Assembly: GCF_000264905.1 (NCBI RefSeq)
Contig: NW_006763141.1
Location: 1,263,310 to 1,327,309, forward strand
Direction of reading: 5' to 3'
DNA length: 64,000 bases
Origin: Stereum hirsutum FP-91666 SS1
Taxonomy: Eukaryota > Basidiomycota > Agaricomycetes > Russulales > Stereaceae
Position numbers and translations under genes: made by a program. The notes beneath the pieces are model-generated. The model saw nothing but the letters and a program-made list of their open reading frames with translations. It was not told the DNA's origin and did no database searches. Positions 1-12,659 of this stretch are shown in pieces. The first letter of the stretch is position 1, and each line of letters starts with the position of its first letter.

Positions 1-900
1 GTACCGTCTAAGTATCGTTTGATCTGCATGTGAGCTTGATGGGGTGGGGGTTTTCTGTTTTCAGGCAGTCGTCGATACAATGCATCATTTGCTGAGTGCA
101 CTTCCCGTGTGAATCAACGCACCTGGGATATATCAGATAGGTCCGAGATTCCTTCAGGATCCTGTCTTCTTCGCTTGCGACTCGAGCCTTCAGCACATTA
201 AATAGTCAACAAGCGCGACGTTGAGATGAATCGGCATCGACATACCTTGACTCGACACGGACGGAGTGGGTTCAGGCTTCCCTCCCTGAGATAATGCACC
301 AGAAGAGTGCACTTCAGCCGACGCTCCAGGAGATCGAGGTGCGAAAGCATCAGTAGTGTGCTCTGAACCATCGCGTAGCCAACAGTCAGCAGCTGGAAGA
401 TAGATTGTGCATATGTACATCGAGTCAAACGTCCATCTGACCTTGAGAAGGCGCCTGAGCGGGCCCTGCTAAAAACGATGGGCCACGCCCTCGACTCTCA
501 GTAGAAGATCTTTCGAGCGCGACTCATGCAGGTTACTTACAATGAGACGGAGATAAGGTAGATGGGGCTTCGTTGAAAAATGATCAGCCATGGAGTAGTC
601 AGAATAGATACGCAACAGCAATATGAGACTCACTATGAGACATCGTTCTAGATAAGCTCGATCCCTGCCGTGCAAAGAAGGCCGAAGAGGAGTCTTGTAA
701 TAGCTCTATGTGATTGTAAGCTGCTTGAGTAGGACTTCAAATACGCGACAACGCTGGAACTTAGGGTTCGTTACCTGGGCTTTGGGACTGTCTTTGAGCT
801 GAACCTTCTCGGGAGCCTAGCGCTGCTCGATGTGCTGGTGTTTGCACATCAGCGATCGACTTGACCCGAGAGCGCCTCTTTCTGGTATACATGGGGGGTA
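1..900 (-). CDS. Partial multi-exon gene leaving the left edge, product unknown
   Basis: Reading leftwards there are short protein-like exons bounded by plausible splice sites. One near 785-830 ends at a GTAACG donor. Another, about 240-375, is rich in Ser, Gly and Pro and ends at a GTATGT donor. The next, about 126-187, joins in phase and encodes a basic Arg/Lys cluster (SRKRRR) followed by an acidic stretch, then a GTGCGT donor. A further exon seems to run off the window. The basic patch suggests a nuclear protein, but no domain is visible. The start codon, the exon count and the product are unknown. The assignment rests only on splice phase and composition. Confidence 0.3.
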
Positions 901-1483
901 TCGAGATGACAAGAAGGAATCACGAGCCGCCTTTTATAAAGGAGCACAAGGAGCACAGCTGACTAGGACGTGAGTGTCGTACCCTGACAATAGCCGTGAC
1001 AGCTCATTCTCGGAGTTGTGACATCATTGCCTGAGTTACAACATGTAGAGATGCAATGTAAGGTGCGGGATGCACCGAACAGACTTTGCAGATGCCCCTT
1101 TTCTAGAGATGATCTCCATCGGATGTAGACTGTGGGCGCCGCGGTTCTGTCCAGATAGTTGGCAGGCTCGGAAGTCGGGAAGACATCGTGAGATCGGTAT
1201 TGTGGGTGCATATGGGCGCTGGGCCCGTCTACTCATTTTAGGTCTAGTAACAATCATCATGTCCGAGGGCGTACCAATTGCAAAGTGCAGCGACACCGGG
1301 AACATGGAGGAACTGGGTATTGCCGAAGGACAACGAGCCGTCAATGGGTTGAGATGACGTCGCTTCTCAGTTACGTATGGAGCCATCGAGCTCAGTGTCT
1401 CACCGCATCCCGATGAGGCTCCCTCATATAGTCCTCCTTCTTAACGATCTATACGCATCACAACTTCCTGCTTGTTGTACACG
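901..1483. other. No gene supported
   Basis: ORFs of about 95-116 codons lie on both strands between 1036 and 1386. They overlap each other, have no splice continuation and no recognisable domain. The 3' part is the likely promoter region of the WD40 gene, but no clear TATA box is seen. Confidence 0.4.
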
Positions 1484-3335
1484 ATGGCGCTGAACAATCC
1501 AGCATTGTACCGCCTTACTTCTATACTCACCGATCACACCCATAGTTTAAACGCTATGGCTTTCTCTACCGATGGTCTCATGCTTGCGACGGGAGGAGAC
1601 GACGGCCTCCTCCTCATCTACTGCCTGTCCGTGACAATGAATACTTGGACCTTGAGATTTCGTTTCCAAGCAATAGGCGCCATAACTTGTATTGTCTGGA
1701 ATCCTCGTTTTGAAGCGGTTCTCCTAGTCGGTAATCGCAATGGCGATGTTCACGTTATCCGGTTGAGCCGCGTTTGGAACCCTTGGTCTGCCGTAAGAAA
1801 ATAACTATGCGCTACATTTTGCTTTCTGACTTTCTCAGACAGACATATCGACGCAGCAGCATTATATGGAAGCTTTCTAGGCGTAGCTCAGTCCAATGCC
1901 TTGCAATCAACCGTAGGGGTAACATGATCGCGATCGGTCACGGAACTAGTGTATCGCTAATGAAACAAGGAACACCATGTAGGTTCCAGTAGTTATTGTA
2001 TTTGTATTTTGATGTTAATACTTTCACAGCTGCGTTTGACGACATATCCATCATACCCGATCCTCCGACATTTCCAGAGGTAGAGGGTACGCTTCCCCGC
2101 CCTGTCGCCCGATCCCTCCATTTTGTGGACGATGAAGACGTCATCATCGTCACCTATCTACAGCATGGGATCGCGTGAGTCGTATGATATGCAGTTATAT
2201 ACTTGACTTTTATTAAATGCTCTCTCATCCAGAGCCTGGAATGTCCGTACGCTTGGGCTGCGCTGGCAGATAAGGCCTCGTACTTGTCGCATGTGAGTCT
2301 CATTAAGCTTTATCACAAAACATGACTGATTTTGCCAAGTGGGGCATCCTCCCTGTCTCCTGATGGGGCAACGCTTGTCGTCTCAAATCTCTATGATGGT
2401 CTTGACCATTACTCTATCCCGACTCGTCGGTGGGTTAATACGACCATGCACCCCGTTGGCGATAACGTCTGCATTCCATTGGAACACATACATGACGGTT
2501 CAGATATCCTCTTCGGAGGTAGTATAGGATGTGCACGAATCCTACACAAGGCAAACTCAGAGATCGTTGCAGTCCTTGAACATGACGGTAAGACGCTTTT
2601 ATATGTTTTATTCAAGCTATTACGAAATTAACTTCTCCATCAGATGACCTGGTGCAAGCGATTGTGAGTAAAAAGACTGCTTTCTTCAGAGTCGTCGCTT
2701 ACGGTCAATTCATTTATTTATTATCAGGCTTACTGTAGGCGAAGGCCGAAGGTGCGTTCCACGTCCATCGTTGATTGGTTCTCCCTCACAATATTTCACA
2801 GGGCTGGTGGGGTAGAGGCTTCGCAGATCAGATAGCGACAGGAGTCTCCGAGTGCGGCTCGCGTACGGAAGTGAGAATTTGGTCTGGGTCCGAAGACCCT
2901 CGCGATACATTTGCGAAGGCTCTGACGGGGACTTTTTCAACATTCAAATCCTTAATTCCATCTCGAGTAAGAATGTGTCATTGTGTAGTGTTTGTCTGGT
3001 ACTGACCTGTTTCTTAGCGCGACTTCACCGTTGTGGCATTCACTATTGTCGCAATCGCCGTGATCGCAGTTTTATCACCGGAAGCTCGTGTCAGGAAACT
3101 ACTCCGCTGGCTTCTTCAGCATATGAGGGAGTTTGTCATTCAGCCGCTGGTAGATGTCTGGCGCGTTATCAACGCATCGGATGGGGAACTGACATATGTT
3201 GACAATCTTGCCGATGATGATGATGACGCACTTCTGGACTCCGTGCACTCCAAGTGGGCCTCTCATCATCAGTTCGAGACAATCACTGTGGGCTCTCCGA
3301 CGCAGACACTGCGGTGGACCGCAATGCCCAATTAA
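1484..3335 (+). CDS. WD40-repeat protein with C-terminal membrane anchor
   Basis: Nine exons fit in phase: 1484-1792, 1843-1978, 2030-2174, 2233-2292, 2340-2587, 2644-2663, 2728-2751, 2802-2966 and 3018-3335. They total 475 codons including the stop. The N-terminal part carries WD40-type blades: HTHSLNAMAFSTDG near residue 25, GDDG soon after, and a second blade with IVWNP. Further blade-like segments follow (DVNVRT-like strands, SLSPDG). The last exon has a hydrophobic helix, FTVVAFTIVAIAVIAVL, followed by a basic stretch, so the C-terminus is probably membrane-anchored with the propeller in the cytosol. Single-copy-looking WD40 proteins with such an anchor are common in Agaricomycetes. The function is unknown. 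The start is the only ATG in frame before the first blade. It is convergent with the dynamin-like gene. Confidence 0.82.
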
Positions 3336-3725
3336 CTACCTATTTTTATCTCATAGTGATTTTGACCCTAGCTACCTCCTGCATTGCTTCCATTTGTACG
3401 TAGCTGGAGATGACTTTGGAAGAAAAAGACGGGGGTAACACTATGTCATCTGTGGACTCGTTTATGAATCTTCTGCTTCGCAATTTACAATTTCAGGATT
3501 TATCTGCTTCCAGCTATTCTTTTTGTCCGGACGTTAGTCGGGCCATCGAAATTGTCGTGCGTTTGACCATGGTGTACATATGTCAAGTGTACTACTGCCA
3601 CTGCATGTTTCACGATAGTATTCGGGTTGCTACGTTACACACAATGCGAAAAGAGAAACATTTGTAGGAAACCGAGCCCTCACACTTCGATTGACCCTGC
3701 GTCTATCCCCCTTCACTCTCAATAG
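3336..3725. other. Convergent intergenic region
   Basis: This is the 3' space between the WD40 gene and the dynamin-like gene. An 85-codon ORF at 3410-3667 has no family resemblance and no splice partner, and is probably noncoding 3' sequence. Confidence 0.4.
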
Positions 3726-4930
3726 TCAGAAAGTTGTATAGTCCCCTATGGTCGCACTCAAATTCATGCGCTGCAAAATTTCCAATGCCTGTATGTCGTG
3801 CATCACACTGGATAAAGTTATATATTAGGCACTGGTTCTCGCACAATATAATTCTTACCGTTGAATCAGCTTCAACTCAATCGTCATGGGTACAACGTCA
3901 ATAACTCGCTAGAAAGACGGGGCAGGAGGTTAACAGCTGTGTATACTTAGAGGCCTGATCCAAAGATACATACCGAGCAAGAGGCTTCGAAATATGCGGA
4001 TACTTCCGCCATAACAGTCGACTCCCTCATGTACGGACTGTCGAGGCTCGCCTCCGACCAACTAGTCCATCCAGGGGTAAGTAAAGGCAGCCAAATATTT
4101 GTGTACTGTTTCTGTATGGAGTCCTCCTCAGATTGTGGTGTTGTGGATGCGTAATCGACTCTACATTCCGCGCGATCTACGTGACTTAACAACCATTCGT
4201 CCTTGGCAGCGTGAAGTTCGTCGATGTTTTGAGTATACGGCATGCGTTCGGCTTCCAGGTAGAGCTCGACAGAATATTGGCAGGCAGTTATATACTCCTC
4301 CACAAAATCGAAGAAAGCAGATCTACGGGCACTTCAATTATCAGCCGGATGTGACGCACTGTGTTACGACTAACCTCACGAGAGCGTGTAGATTTTCCCA
4401 CCGCCCAAAATGCATCTGAACAAGGTTGAGGATAGTGGAAAGAATGTTCATCTTGACCTTCGAGATACAGACTTCGGCAAGAGATTGCCACGTCTTCTGT
4501 GAGTCCTGAATGAGCTTCAACCTGTATGAAGAGAACTTGTTTTGCGTGCTAGAAAGGACAAAATGCCTTCACAAAGATTGAACCAGGTACAATCATCGCC
4601 TGAATCGAAACAAAGCTGACGAACCTGTCCATGTTCAACTTCATATCGTCAAGGTAAATTGGGCTGTCTTCAACTCCTTCCGCAAGCTGATGCGCACTTC
4701 GGACTCGACGTATAAAAGACGGGCATGTTCTATATACTTCATCTTTGAAGGTGCTGTATGCCGAACGATATGTCAAGTTGCCGCCTTCGATGCTATGAAG
4801 TTGGTGTTGCATCTCGCTGCATACACTTGTAAGCAATCTAGGAGTCCTGATTAGAGCACTGTATCAAATATTAACTGAGGTCCAACCTTTGTACATCGAA
4901 AATGTGTAGTGAAGATATCGGAACGATCTC
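3726..4930 (-). CDS. Dynamin-family protein, C-terminal stalk and GED (partial)
   Basis: Five exons fit in phase: 4846-4625, 4521-4375, 4322-3974, 3908-3859 and 3807-3726. A further exon ending at 4887 also joins in phase through a short 40-bp intron. The first part has the stalk pattern FKDEVYRTCPSF followed by IYLDD. The next exon has LIQDSQKTWQSLAEV and HFGRWENLHALVR. The third has FVEEYITACQYS and an HAAKDEWLLSH segment. The end, RVIDVVPMTIELKLIQR then VMHDIQALEIL, matches a dynamin GTPase-effector domain. Dynamins self-assemble and use GTP to remodel membranes. No P-loop GTPase domain was found upstream to 6.8 kb, so this looks like a 3' half: a truncated copy or a gene with an unresolved 5' part. 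Confidence 0.62.
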
Positions 4931-6869
4931 CTTCCACAGAACGTCAGATTCTGTCCTTTTTCATGCGGAACCGTTTGAGTAAAACCCAGCATAAAGTCAG
5001 TAAGGGGTCATAGCAAGTAGCAGTGCCCATTAACCTCCGAGATTGCCTTGAAAAGGAGTCACGATCAGTCAGCATGTATTGGTGATTTCGAATGATGTAT
5101 TCACTCGACCTTTCTATGTTCTTAATCGCATTGACCTCCTGCCTCTGCATAATATCCGCTTGTCTCAGTACAGGACGTGTCACCGTCGCGAAGCGTAGAG
5201 TATAAGATGACGCAAAAAGATACTGCGAGGTGGGCCTAATGAAGTAGGGGCGGAGTGCGGGGAGTACACGCAGATCCTACCCTTGCCCTGGACCACATCA
5301 ACAGTTTCGAGGATACTAAACCACTTGGTATTTTGATTGCGCTTTTCCATAATATCTCATCGCCCTCAAAAACACACGAATCGATTTTTTTGCGGCCAAC
5401 TGGACAAATCCTGATCATCTCATCCTAATAAGCCGCGGAAGAATATCGCGCCACCCCCTTCTTTTCCTCATGATCTGTCTTCTACTGCGACACAAGATTC
5501 TGATGAGAACGTCGCGTAGCTCACCAAAGTTTACGCTGTTGCACGACAGTTGATCTCAACACATGCGCTTATGTAAATAGTAAGCATCACGGAGACGTTG
5601 GAGACTAACGGATGGGGAAGATGCTTAGGTGGAGTTCAGGCCATTTATCGTCAGGCGGGCACTCGCGAGAACTTCCCCGAGTCAGACGGTGCGGAGGTGC
5701 GTGAAGGCAAAGATCCCCAATCGTCTGTGTGTCCTCAACGAGTTAGACGGTGCCTGCTTTGATGAAAGTGATCATGGTTCATTTCATGTCGCCAATGTAA
5801 AATCACACTCCTATCTCGAGTTGCGATGGACCAGCTGCCGTGCCCCTGAATCACAGAAAAGTATAGTATATAGCCTGATATATCTAAGCTCGGGAAATGT
5901 TGGCTGTTTCGAAACAGTACACCGGTTGGTCTGGCTACTGCGGAACGTTGTTTCTTATGGGATCGTTTTGCGCTTTGACTTATTTTACATTACCTCCTTG
6001 CGTATTTCTCAGATGCTTCTCCTTGCGCCCACCATTATCACCGTATACCGACTGCAGTTATCATGAGATGGGCTTCGAATTCTGGTGGTAGACCTTCGTG
6101 TCTCTTCGGTTCGTATACTATGGAGATGAGATCTCCGCGGTGATACCTTCCTACGGTGCAGATATGACCGGTGGTGTTGACGAAAACGGGAGTTTGATTT
6201 GGTCCTGTTTTGTTTCTTACCTTTTGATGTATGATCTGTGGTTTGTCAAGGCTCTGCAGGTGACAGAGACGGGTATAATATCCCGTCCAGGAGTGCACCT
6301 CCCAGCCCTGAAAAGAGGGCTCAGATGCAGGTCGAGTTCGACACGGTAACCCTGCCTGCTACCTCGTTTGGTGCTTACATTGGACTACGGCAAGACCAGC
6401 TAGACACGTAAGAGCCCCTAAACATATGTCCTTGTTCGCTGGTAGGGCTTCCATACACCCAGAATGCAGGTTATGAATTTTAGAAGCAAATAGAAATTGA
6501 TGTGCTTCATCCGAGGACGAGATTACCTTCTCCTGAGGTCTAGAACACCCAGCGGAGGTTACAAAACAATAATATCGAATACTGTGACAGCACATCGAGT
6601 TCAGGAGATAAATGAACCATTTCCCCTCTGGGGGTAGTACAAGAAAACCAATGATATGGAACATTTCCTACATGAAAATTTTCAAGGGAGGGAAAGAGTA
6701 AATTCTTCAGAGACTGGACGACAAACGTAAACTATTTTGCATAGCACTGTTAGTTCGGGGGACGCATCTTTCACCTAAGAGTATCATTTCATCCGGAGAG
6801 ACATAGTTAGCAAGACGTATACGATATCGAGGGATAGACAAAGAAACCAGTTACGCGAACCTGACCCAT
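4931..6869. other. Region upstream of the dynamin-like exons, no gene resolved
   Basis: Minus-strand ORFs at 4944-5183 and 5236-5418 could be further 5' exons of the dynamin-like gene, but none shows a GxxxxGKS P-loop or the DxxG switch. A 145-codon plus-strand ORF at 5629-6066 has no domain, and a second ORF overlaps it. 6067-6869 holds only short ORFs on both strands. Confidence 0.35.
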
Positions 6870-8661
6870 TTACTCACTGACTCCGTGGATCCGCTCATAC
6901 TCGTCCATATCGAGAGGTATGACGCGAGTGCAGAGGAATAAATACTTCCATCGTCTACCGTACGTGTAGAGGTCGTATGGATGATGAGGTTGACCAATAA
7001 ACGTGAAACCATCCAATATATCCCGCTCCCTATCATAGTAGGTCGACCAGATTTTAGTTGTGGCGGGGAGTATATGATAAAAAAATACGACCAGCCGTCT
7101 CCAGCTCTCGCAGTCCTGTATATTCCCATCGAGTATACTCGAATGTCCCATTCTAAGATGCTTGAGAGACTCGAAGTGTGACGCTGGAAGAGTCTGAGGG
7201 ATGACTGCCTGGGCATCGATATAGATGGCGAGGGTCTGCAACCTTGGGCAGAAGCGTGCAAATGCCTCTATAGCGGCAAACGTCAAGTTACTCGATTGAA
7301 CGAAAACGGGCTGTGGATTCAGTGCGATCGAGATGGCCTGTGGTTGGGTCTCAGCAAGCTCGCCGATATCCGCATCGGTGATGAGGAATGGGAACGTGTG
7401 GGAGATATCAACGACTTCTAGGCGCATTCTCGTCAGCGGCTGGAGATGACGCCATTCAACAGCCCCGATCTCGTCGGCGGTGTTATGGTCCCACGTATGT
7501 GAAGCAGAGAGGTGTAGTGTTAACCGACGAAGGTTTGGGGAGTGATCGGATAAGAGCTCGAGTAGGTCGTATAGTTGGGAGGGTTGGCATTGGTGAGGAT
7601 AGGGAGCTCGCACCCATAACTTCTCCAGTCGGGAAAGGAGGAGATGGAGGGGCGATATAAAAGATATTAGGGTAGGGAGGCCAGTCGTTCCGAGCTCAAG
7701 AAAACGGAGTTGTCTGAATGCGAGAGAGTTTAGGTAGACTCGATCATGGGTACGGATGCGATCTTCGCTCATCCAGAATCCCCTCCGGGCGCCGTCTATG
7801 TCTACGGTGACGCGTGACAGACAAGGGTATCGGCCTAAAATCCGGAGCTCTTGGTCCCTCAAAAAATATAAGGGACAGCAAAATTCGATGAGGCTATCCC
7901 ACTGCATCAGACAATCCTCAAGCGCGCTAGCGAACGATGGATGTTCGAGAACAGTAGTCGACCGAATGTCGAGAGTGGTGAGATTTTGGAAGCGATGACC
8001 GGCAAATGATAGGGATCGGGAAGCACGATGGAGGATGTAATCGTCGACGGGAAGAAAGCCAAAGTTGAGAGAAAGCTTTGTGAGGCTGCGAGGATATAAT
8101 GATATGACGAAGGATTTGATTCCTGTTCTGAGAGAATTGAGTTTGGGGAAAATGGGCTGGTCGTCACGAAAATATGCCAGTTCGTCGAGGAAAGATATGT
8201 CCAGGTCGCAGAGCCTTCCCTTCCACGAGAAATCGAGGGACGTCGTCTCCTTCGCGAACTTGGAGAAGAGGTCCCAGTTACCAGGCGTAGGATCACCAAT
8301 GGTGCTCTACCGTCCATGATAAGCGAGAGGGTACTACAACGTCGTCCGCAAAGTAGTCCATGCTCACCAAAGTTGACTCATAAATACCATCGGCAGTGCG
8401 CTCGAACCTCACAAGTGATCGGAACCAGTCAAGATTGATATGAGCCCATAAGACGGTGATAGCGATCGTGTGCCAAGACTTGGATACGCGTGAGCACTGT
8501 GCAAGAGCAGCTCTCGCATTTCCGAGCAAAAGAAATTTAAAGACCATCACTGTCATCTCCTTTGATAGGATGAATCGATTCTGCCGAACGACGTGTTATA
8601 GCCTTTGCGGCATAATTAAGATTGACAAACATACCTGATTGTGGATCGCAGACGAAGACAT
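6870..8661 (-). CDS. F-box / leucine-rich-repeat-like protein
   Basis: Three exons fit exactly: 8661-8635 (MSSSAIHNQ, donor GTATGT), 8580-8368 (acceptor CAG, donor GTGAGC) and 8306-6870. They give 558 residues. The F-box spans roughly residues 10-55 (FILSKEMTVMVFKFLLLG, then CSRVSKSWH). The rest is a long run of irregular leucine-rich segments, for example NLRRLTLHLSAS and LQTLAIYIDAQ, ending MDEYERIHGVSE. F-box proteins bind Skp1 and bring substrates to SCF ubiquitin ligases, and the leucine-rich part would be the substrate-binding side. Large families of such F-box proteins are usual in Agaricomycetes. The nearest neighbour is the dynamin-like gene on the same strand. All three exons are phase-consistent and no defect is seen. 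The substrate is unknown. Confidence 0.85.
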
Positions 8662-9969
8662 GTTGATATAAGTTCAGCAACTGGATGTACGACAAACGGG
8701 TTCGTGTAGGAATCCAGTAACGCCGCGTGATATTTATACGCTGAAAGCCATTGCGAGTATCGGAGCAGCGGTGATATGCGGCCCGTCAAACTTGCCATCC
8801 AGTGTTATGTTAAATAGGAGGCATGTCGAGAAACAATGTACATAAATAGTCCTTACTACGGAGGAAGGGTACCTCTCACAGCAAAAAAAGGTAAAGTTTT
8901 TACCTGGCATTCATTCGGAAGAATCATATCACTCGACCAACATCCGTGATATATCCCGGTATGGGGTTGCCGCATCATAATTTAAGTGAACGAAAATTAA
9001 AGGCTGATACTTGCTACCACATGGAGGTACTGAAGAGCTTGCGCCACCCAGATCTGGGAGATTTTTCTGCACTTGGCGAACGTGGTATCTGCTTTCGCTC
9101 GGTGGGAGAGACCTCTAATCAGCATATGAGTCAAAATGGGTCTTCCGAGTTCTGCATGAAGTGTGAGCATCATGATCAGTCCCGACGCTTATCGGCCTAT
9201 TCCGGGTTCTACAAACTCGTTACGAATATCCGGCTCTCATTCTCACGATGACTCTTCCATGCTATCTTCAATCGTAAGGCTCAGATGTGTCCTACTCACA
9301 AAATGTTCTTGCCTGCGGCTGATCCTTTCGTTGGCGCAGAAGTCTCCATTCCTTCGTGCTAACTGTATCCAGTTTTATGATAGCTTCTGCATCAATTGAT
9401 CTGCGATATACCCGCGGACTTCGTGATATCTACTTTTTTTCCACGCCATTATTACCTGAAGTTAACGAGGAAAGATAGTGTTGGGGCTCGTGTTCTCCCA
9501 ATAACCAAGAAGGATGTCCTCACAAGTTTTAAACCTGCGGAGCGCAAAGAGTCGCTAGTGATGCTCATGATCATCGTACTCAGCGGTGATAGTATCTCTA
9601 CTCGTCTCGGAGCATGCTAGTACACTTAGTAAACGCTCCAGTATTGTCATTGTCACCGGAGTGAGCCAGATGAAGATATCAGCATAGATCCGGTACCGTA
9701 GCCTACTCATGCTAGGCAGTGTTGAACCGCCAACGAACCTTGGTTTCGCCACGAAACCATTCAAGTGTAGAACTCGGTACGTGAGGCATATCATGCTCAA
9801 GGTTCTGGAGAGACGACTATATTTCTGAGAGTAGGACAAATATATGTACAAAGCGCGATATATATGAGCACAAGAGTCATATTGAAAGTGGAATGGAGGT
9901 CAATTAGTACAGTAGAACCTCGTAGAGTCGGCCGTAAGAGAAAAGTTATCTCGGTGCTGCGCCATTGTA
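8662..9969. other. Intergenic, no gene supported
   Basis: Short ORFs on both strands (for example 8946-9251 + and 9555-9851 -) lack domains and splice partners. The left end probably holds the promoter of the F-box gene. Nothing else is seen. Confidence 0.4.
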
Positions 9970-11388
9970 TCACATCAGAGGACCAGGAGTTGCCCGTTTC
10001 TCATTCCTAGCCCTTGTAGTCATCATCGTAGCCCTCGTGTTCCAGCTGGGCTCGCCGCTATGGCCGGGCCTGAAGTGTAGAATACGATCAGGGATGAATG
10101 GGTGCTCTGCGCCCTCAGTTACCACCTCCCAATTTCCGCTTTTCCCGTACATCCAACAGGTCTGCATTTTTGTTTCTGGATTGCGATGTATGAACAGATG
10201 GCCCGTGCTGCACTTCAGGTTCGTGGGAGGATGCGGTATGGATTCCTCTTGGACGGCGATCTGCCATGTTGTGAACCCATTTCCAGAGCTCGAACTAAAA
10301 GGTCGACTATTCACGGGTAAGGCACGCAGCGCAGATCCGTCACTAGCTGCCTCCATGACAGTAGGCGATGCATTGGTCCTTTCGAAAACCATCAGCAGAA
10401 CTCCCAGTAAACCAGTACGGAAGTAAACGTACAGGTTTGCGACGCGTGCAAGGCTTCGAATAGCTTCCAGCAGTAGCGACCGGACAGCGGGAGAGGGCAT
10501 CTCAATTGTTTCGAGCTGTGCCTCCGCAGCTCTGTCGAAAGTCGTCAAGTCCCCAGACAGCGCTGCTAAAGTTCTAGCCATTGGCTCAACTGCAGCTGAG
10601 GGCAAAGAAGTGGTTCGCAGTGATGTCGCAATAGCCTCCGTTAAATACTCTCGTGTGGAGACATTGGTGGTCACAGAACTTCTTGGTAGATCAGTACTAT
10701 AAATTCGCTCCTTTTCAGCGCACCGTACTTCGAGACTAGTCACGAACATACCCTTCAGAGCCTTCAGGAGTGCTTTGTTCCTGTGCGTGATCGGTGTTGG
10801 CTGGGGCCATTGGTTCAGTTCGTCTGACAATCAATTGAGCCACCGTGTACAAAGATCATGGTATGTAGTATAGATATACCGTTGTTTATGTTGTCTTATG
10901 ACAAGATTTCCGTCACCGTCAAAACTATAGCGACGAGCGGGAAATCTCACTCTTACGATTGGCGTCTGAAAATCATAAACCATGATCAGCATTGGAGAGC
11001 GCTCATGATGCTAAATTCAACATACCATGTCGACAGCCGCTGGAAAATCACTCGTGGTGAGCTCGAAGGTCTTTACCATCGTGCAGATGCAAAGTAGAGT
11101 TGCAGAGCAGCCAGTGTGGATGGGCTTGTAGCGTTGGAATGAGAATGGAAGTATATTACCTACAGAAGTATGTGTTGAGCCGTTCATGCGCGTATTCCGA
11201 TAGAAACCGTTCCGCATATTCTGATCCGCAGCAAGGATGAGAGTCTCACACGCTGTAACATAGTACTGTGTGGCCCGAAGGACCCGAACGCTGTTGAAGA
11301 GCTTAGAAGAAAATAAGAGTGATTCGTTGATGGAAACGGAGCACCGACAGAGAGGTGTACCGGTATGACATTTTGCCACTCTCAACAA
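9970..11388 (-). CDS. Unrecognised protein, large 3' exon plus probable 5' exons
   Basis: The main exon, about 10820-9970, encodes about 283 residues with a Ser/Thr/Pro-rich N-terminal half, a hydrophobic stretch near the middle (LYVYFRTGLLGVLLMVF) and a C-terminal part with an HLFIHRNPETK segment. Upstream minus-strand exons are likely. One near 11370-11175 (ATQYYVTACETLILAAD) ends at a GTAGGT donor. Another, about 11120-11036, ends at a GTATGT donor. The exact joining of these to the main exon is not resolved. The central hydrophobic run could be one membrane helix. No family is recognised. The long open frame and the splice-like boundaries support a real gene, but its function is unknown. 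Confidence 0.5.
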
Positions 11389-12253
11389 GACCGCATGAGG
11401 ACCATGACGACCGTGAAATTAGGTTTGTGTCCTTACCAAGATCCTTCACACACGGCAGCGGAGCAGAACATTCATCATGTGGTATCCGTGAGTATATTTT
11501 GGGCTTGCTCTGCTACGCAAGGGCTTTTTCAGACAGCAACTACGAGCAACGGTGACATTGAGGCGCAATCCCGCTTTAAATTATCGCCCACGCGGTGGTC
11601 CGAGTTGCTTTGCAGAAGTAACATAGATTGACTTTTAGTCACATCGCCATCACATGTTGTCCGCTCCGTTTCGAGATTTGGCGATCCCATGGTTTTTAAT
11701 AAGTTCATATGGGGCATAGTGTACCGAGAGTATGAAAAAGCCGAGTGAGCCGCAATACAGACCGGTAGTTTAGTCCGAGATACCGGTTACTCTTTCATAC
11801 CCATAGAAGAACTAGAGTACTACGAATGCAGAGACACTAGTTGCCCAGAAACATTCTGTGCATAAATCAATCTGATGTCTGCCCCCCAACAAAGAACACA
11901 GTATACTAGTTGTGAGCCTGTGATATAATACAGAGGAAAAAGAGGTTTCAACCGCTGATAAGTAAGCGGGAATGTGGTAAATGACCTGCGCTATAGACGA
12001 AGATGATAGTCTGATGAAGCAACATTCACTCTGTTTGACGTTTAAAACTACTCAGCAATATCTAGAAGAGTGATTCACAAGAAAGTATCATCAAATCACG
12101 ACAGTAGAAATAGGTATACGATGTTACAACGAACCTTTCATGCCTCTATCCTCAGCGGTATACCGTATCCAAAATGTTGGTCATATATCCATCGCTGAAT
12201 AAATCTTACAAACCATAACTTCAGCACCAGATAATATGGAGAGCCTCACCGAC
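11389..12253. other. Intergenic, no gene supported
   Basis: The ORFs at 11365-11631 (+) and 11529-11717 (-) are short, overlap one another and show no domain. 11720-12250 is AT-richer and has no ORF worth keeping. Confidence 0.4.
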
Positions 12254-12641
12254 TTACGCGCCGACCGCTTTCTCAGCGGATATTAGTGATGCAGCCTTCC
12301 TGAACACCCGTCTACTCCCTAAATAAATCACTCCGATCTCCCCTCTCCAATCTGGGAAGCGCTGAAAGTCACGCTTCACAGCATGATTCACTGGGTAGCC
12401 ATCATCATAATAAGCAGAGACAAGGAATGGAATGCCATCAACTTCGACTCTGCAATCGTGGACATGATGGAAAGTCTGCCGGTACTGGGTGAAGGCATCT
12501 TCGACTCTGATATACGGCAGAATATCGAAGGGATTGGCAGTCACGCAGCGCGTGGAGTCGAAGCTTTTTCGAAGTCTTCCTCGTTCAGCGCTGTAGCACC
12601 AGAAGAGTCCATGCGCGTCGTTGGGCGTTACGATCTGTATA
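12254..12641 (-). CDS. Unrecognised protein, 3' exon
   Basis: This 129-residue exon starts right after a polypyrimidine tract and a TATACAG acceptor (forward 12642-12658), so the apparent start codon just upstream is probably intronic. The product begins IVTPNDAHGLFWCYSAERG. It contains HHVHDCRVEVDGIPFLVSAY and ends ISAEKAVGA. Its composition is that of a folded soluble domain with no signal peptide or membrane helix. The 5' exon or exons should lie between 12.66 and 13.3 kb but could not be fixed. No family is recognised. Confidence 0.5.
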
Positions 12642-12659
12642 AACAAAAAAAATAGGATC

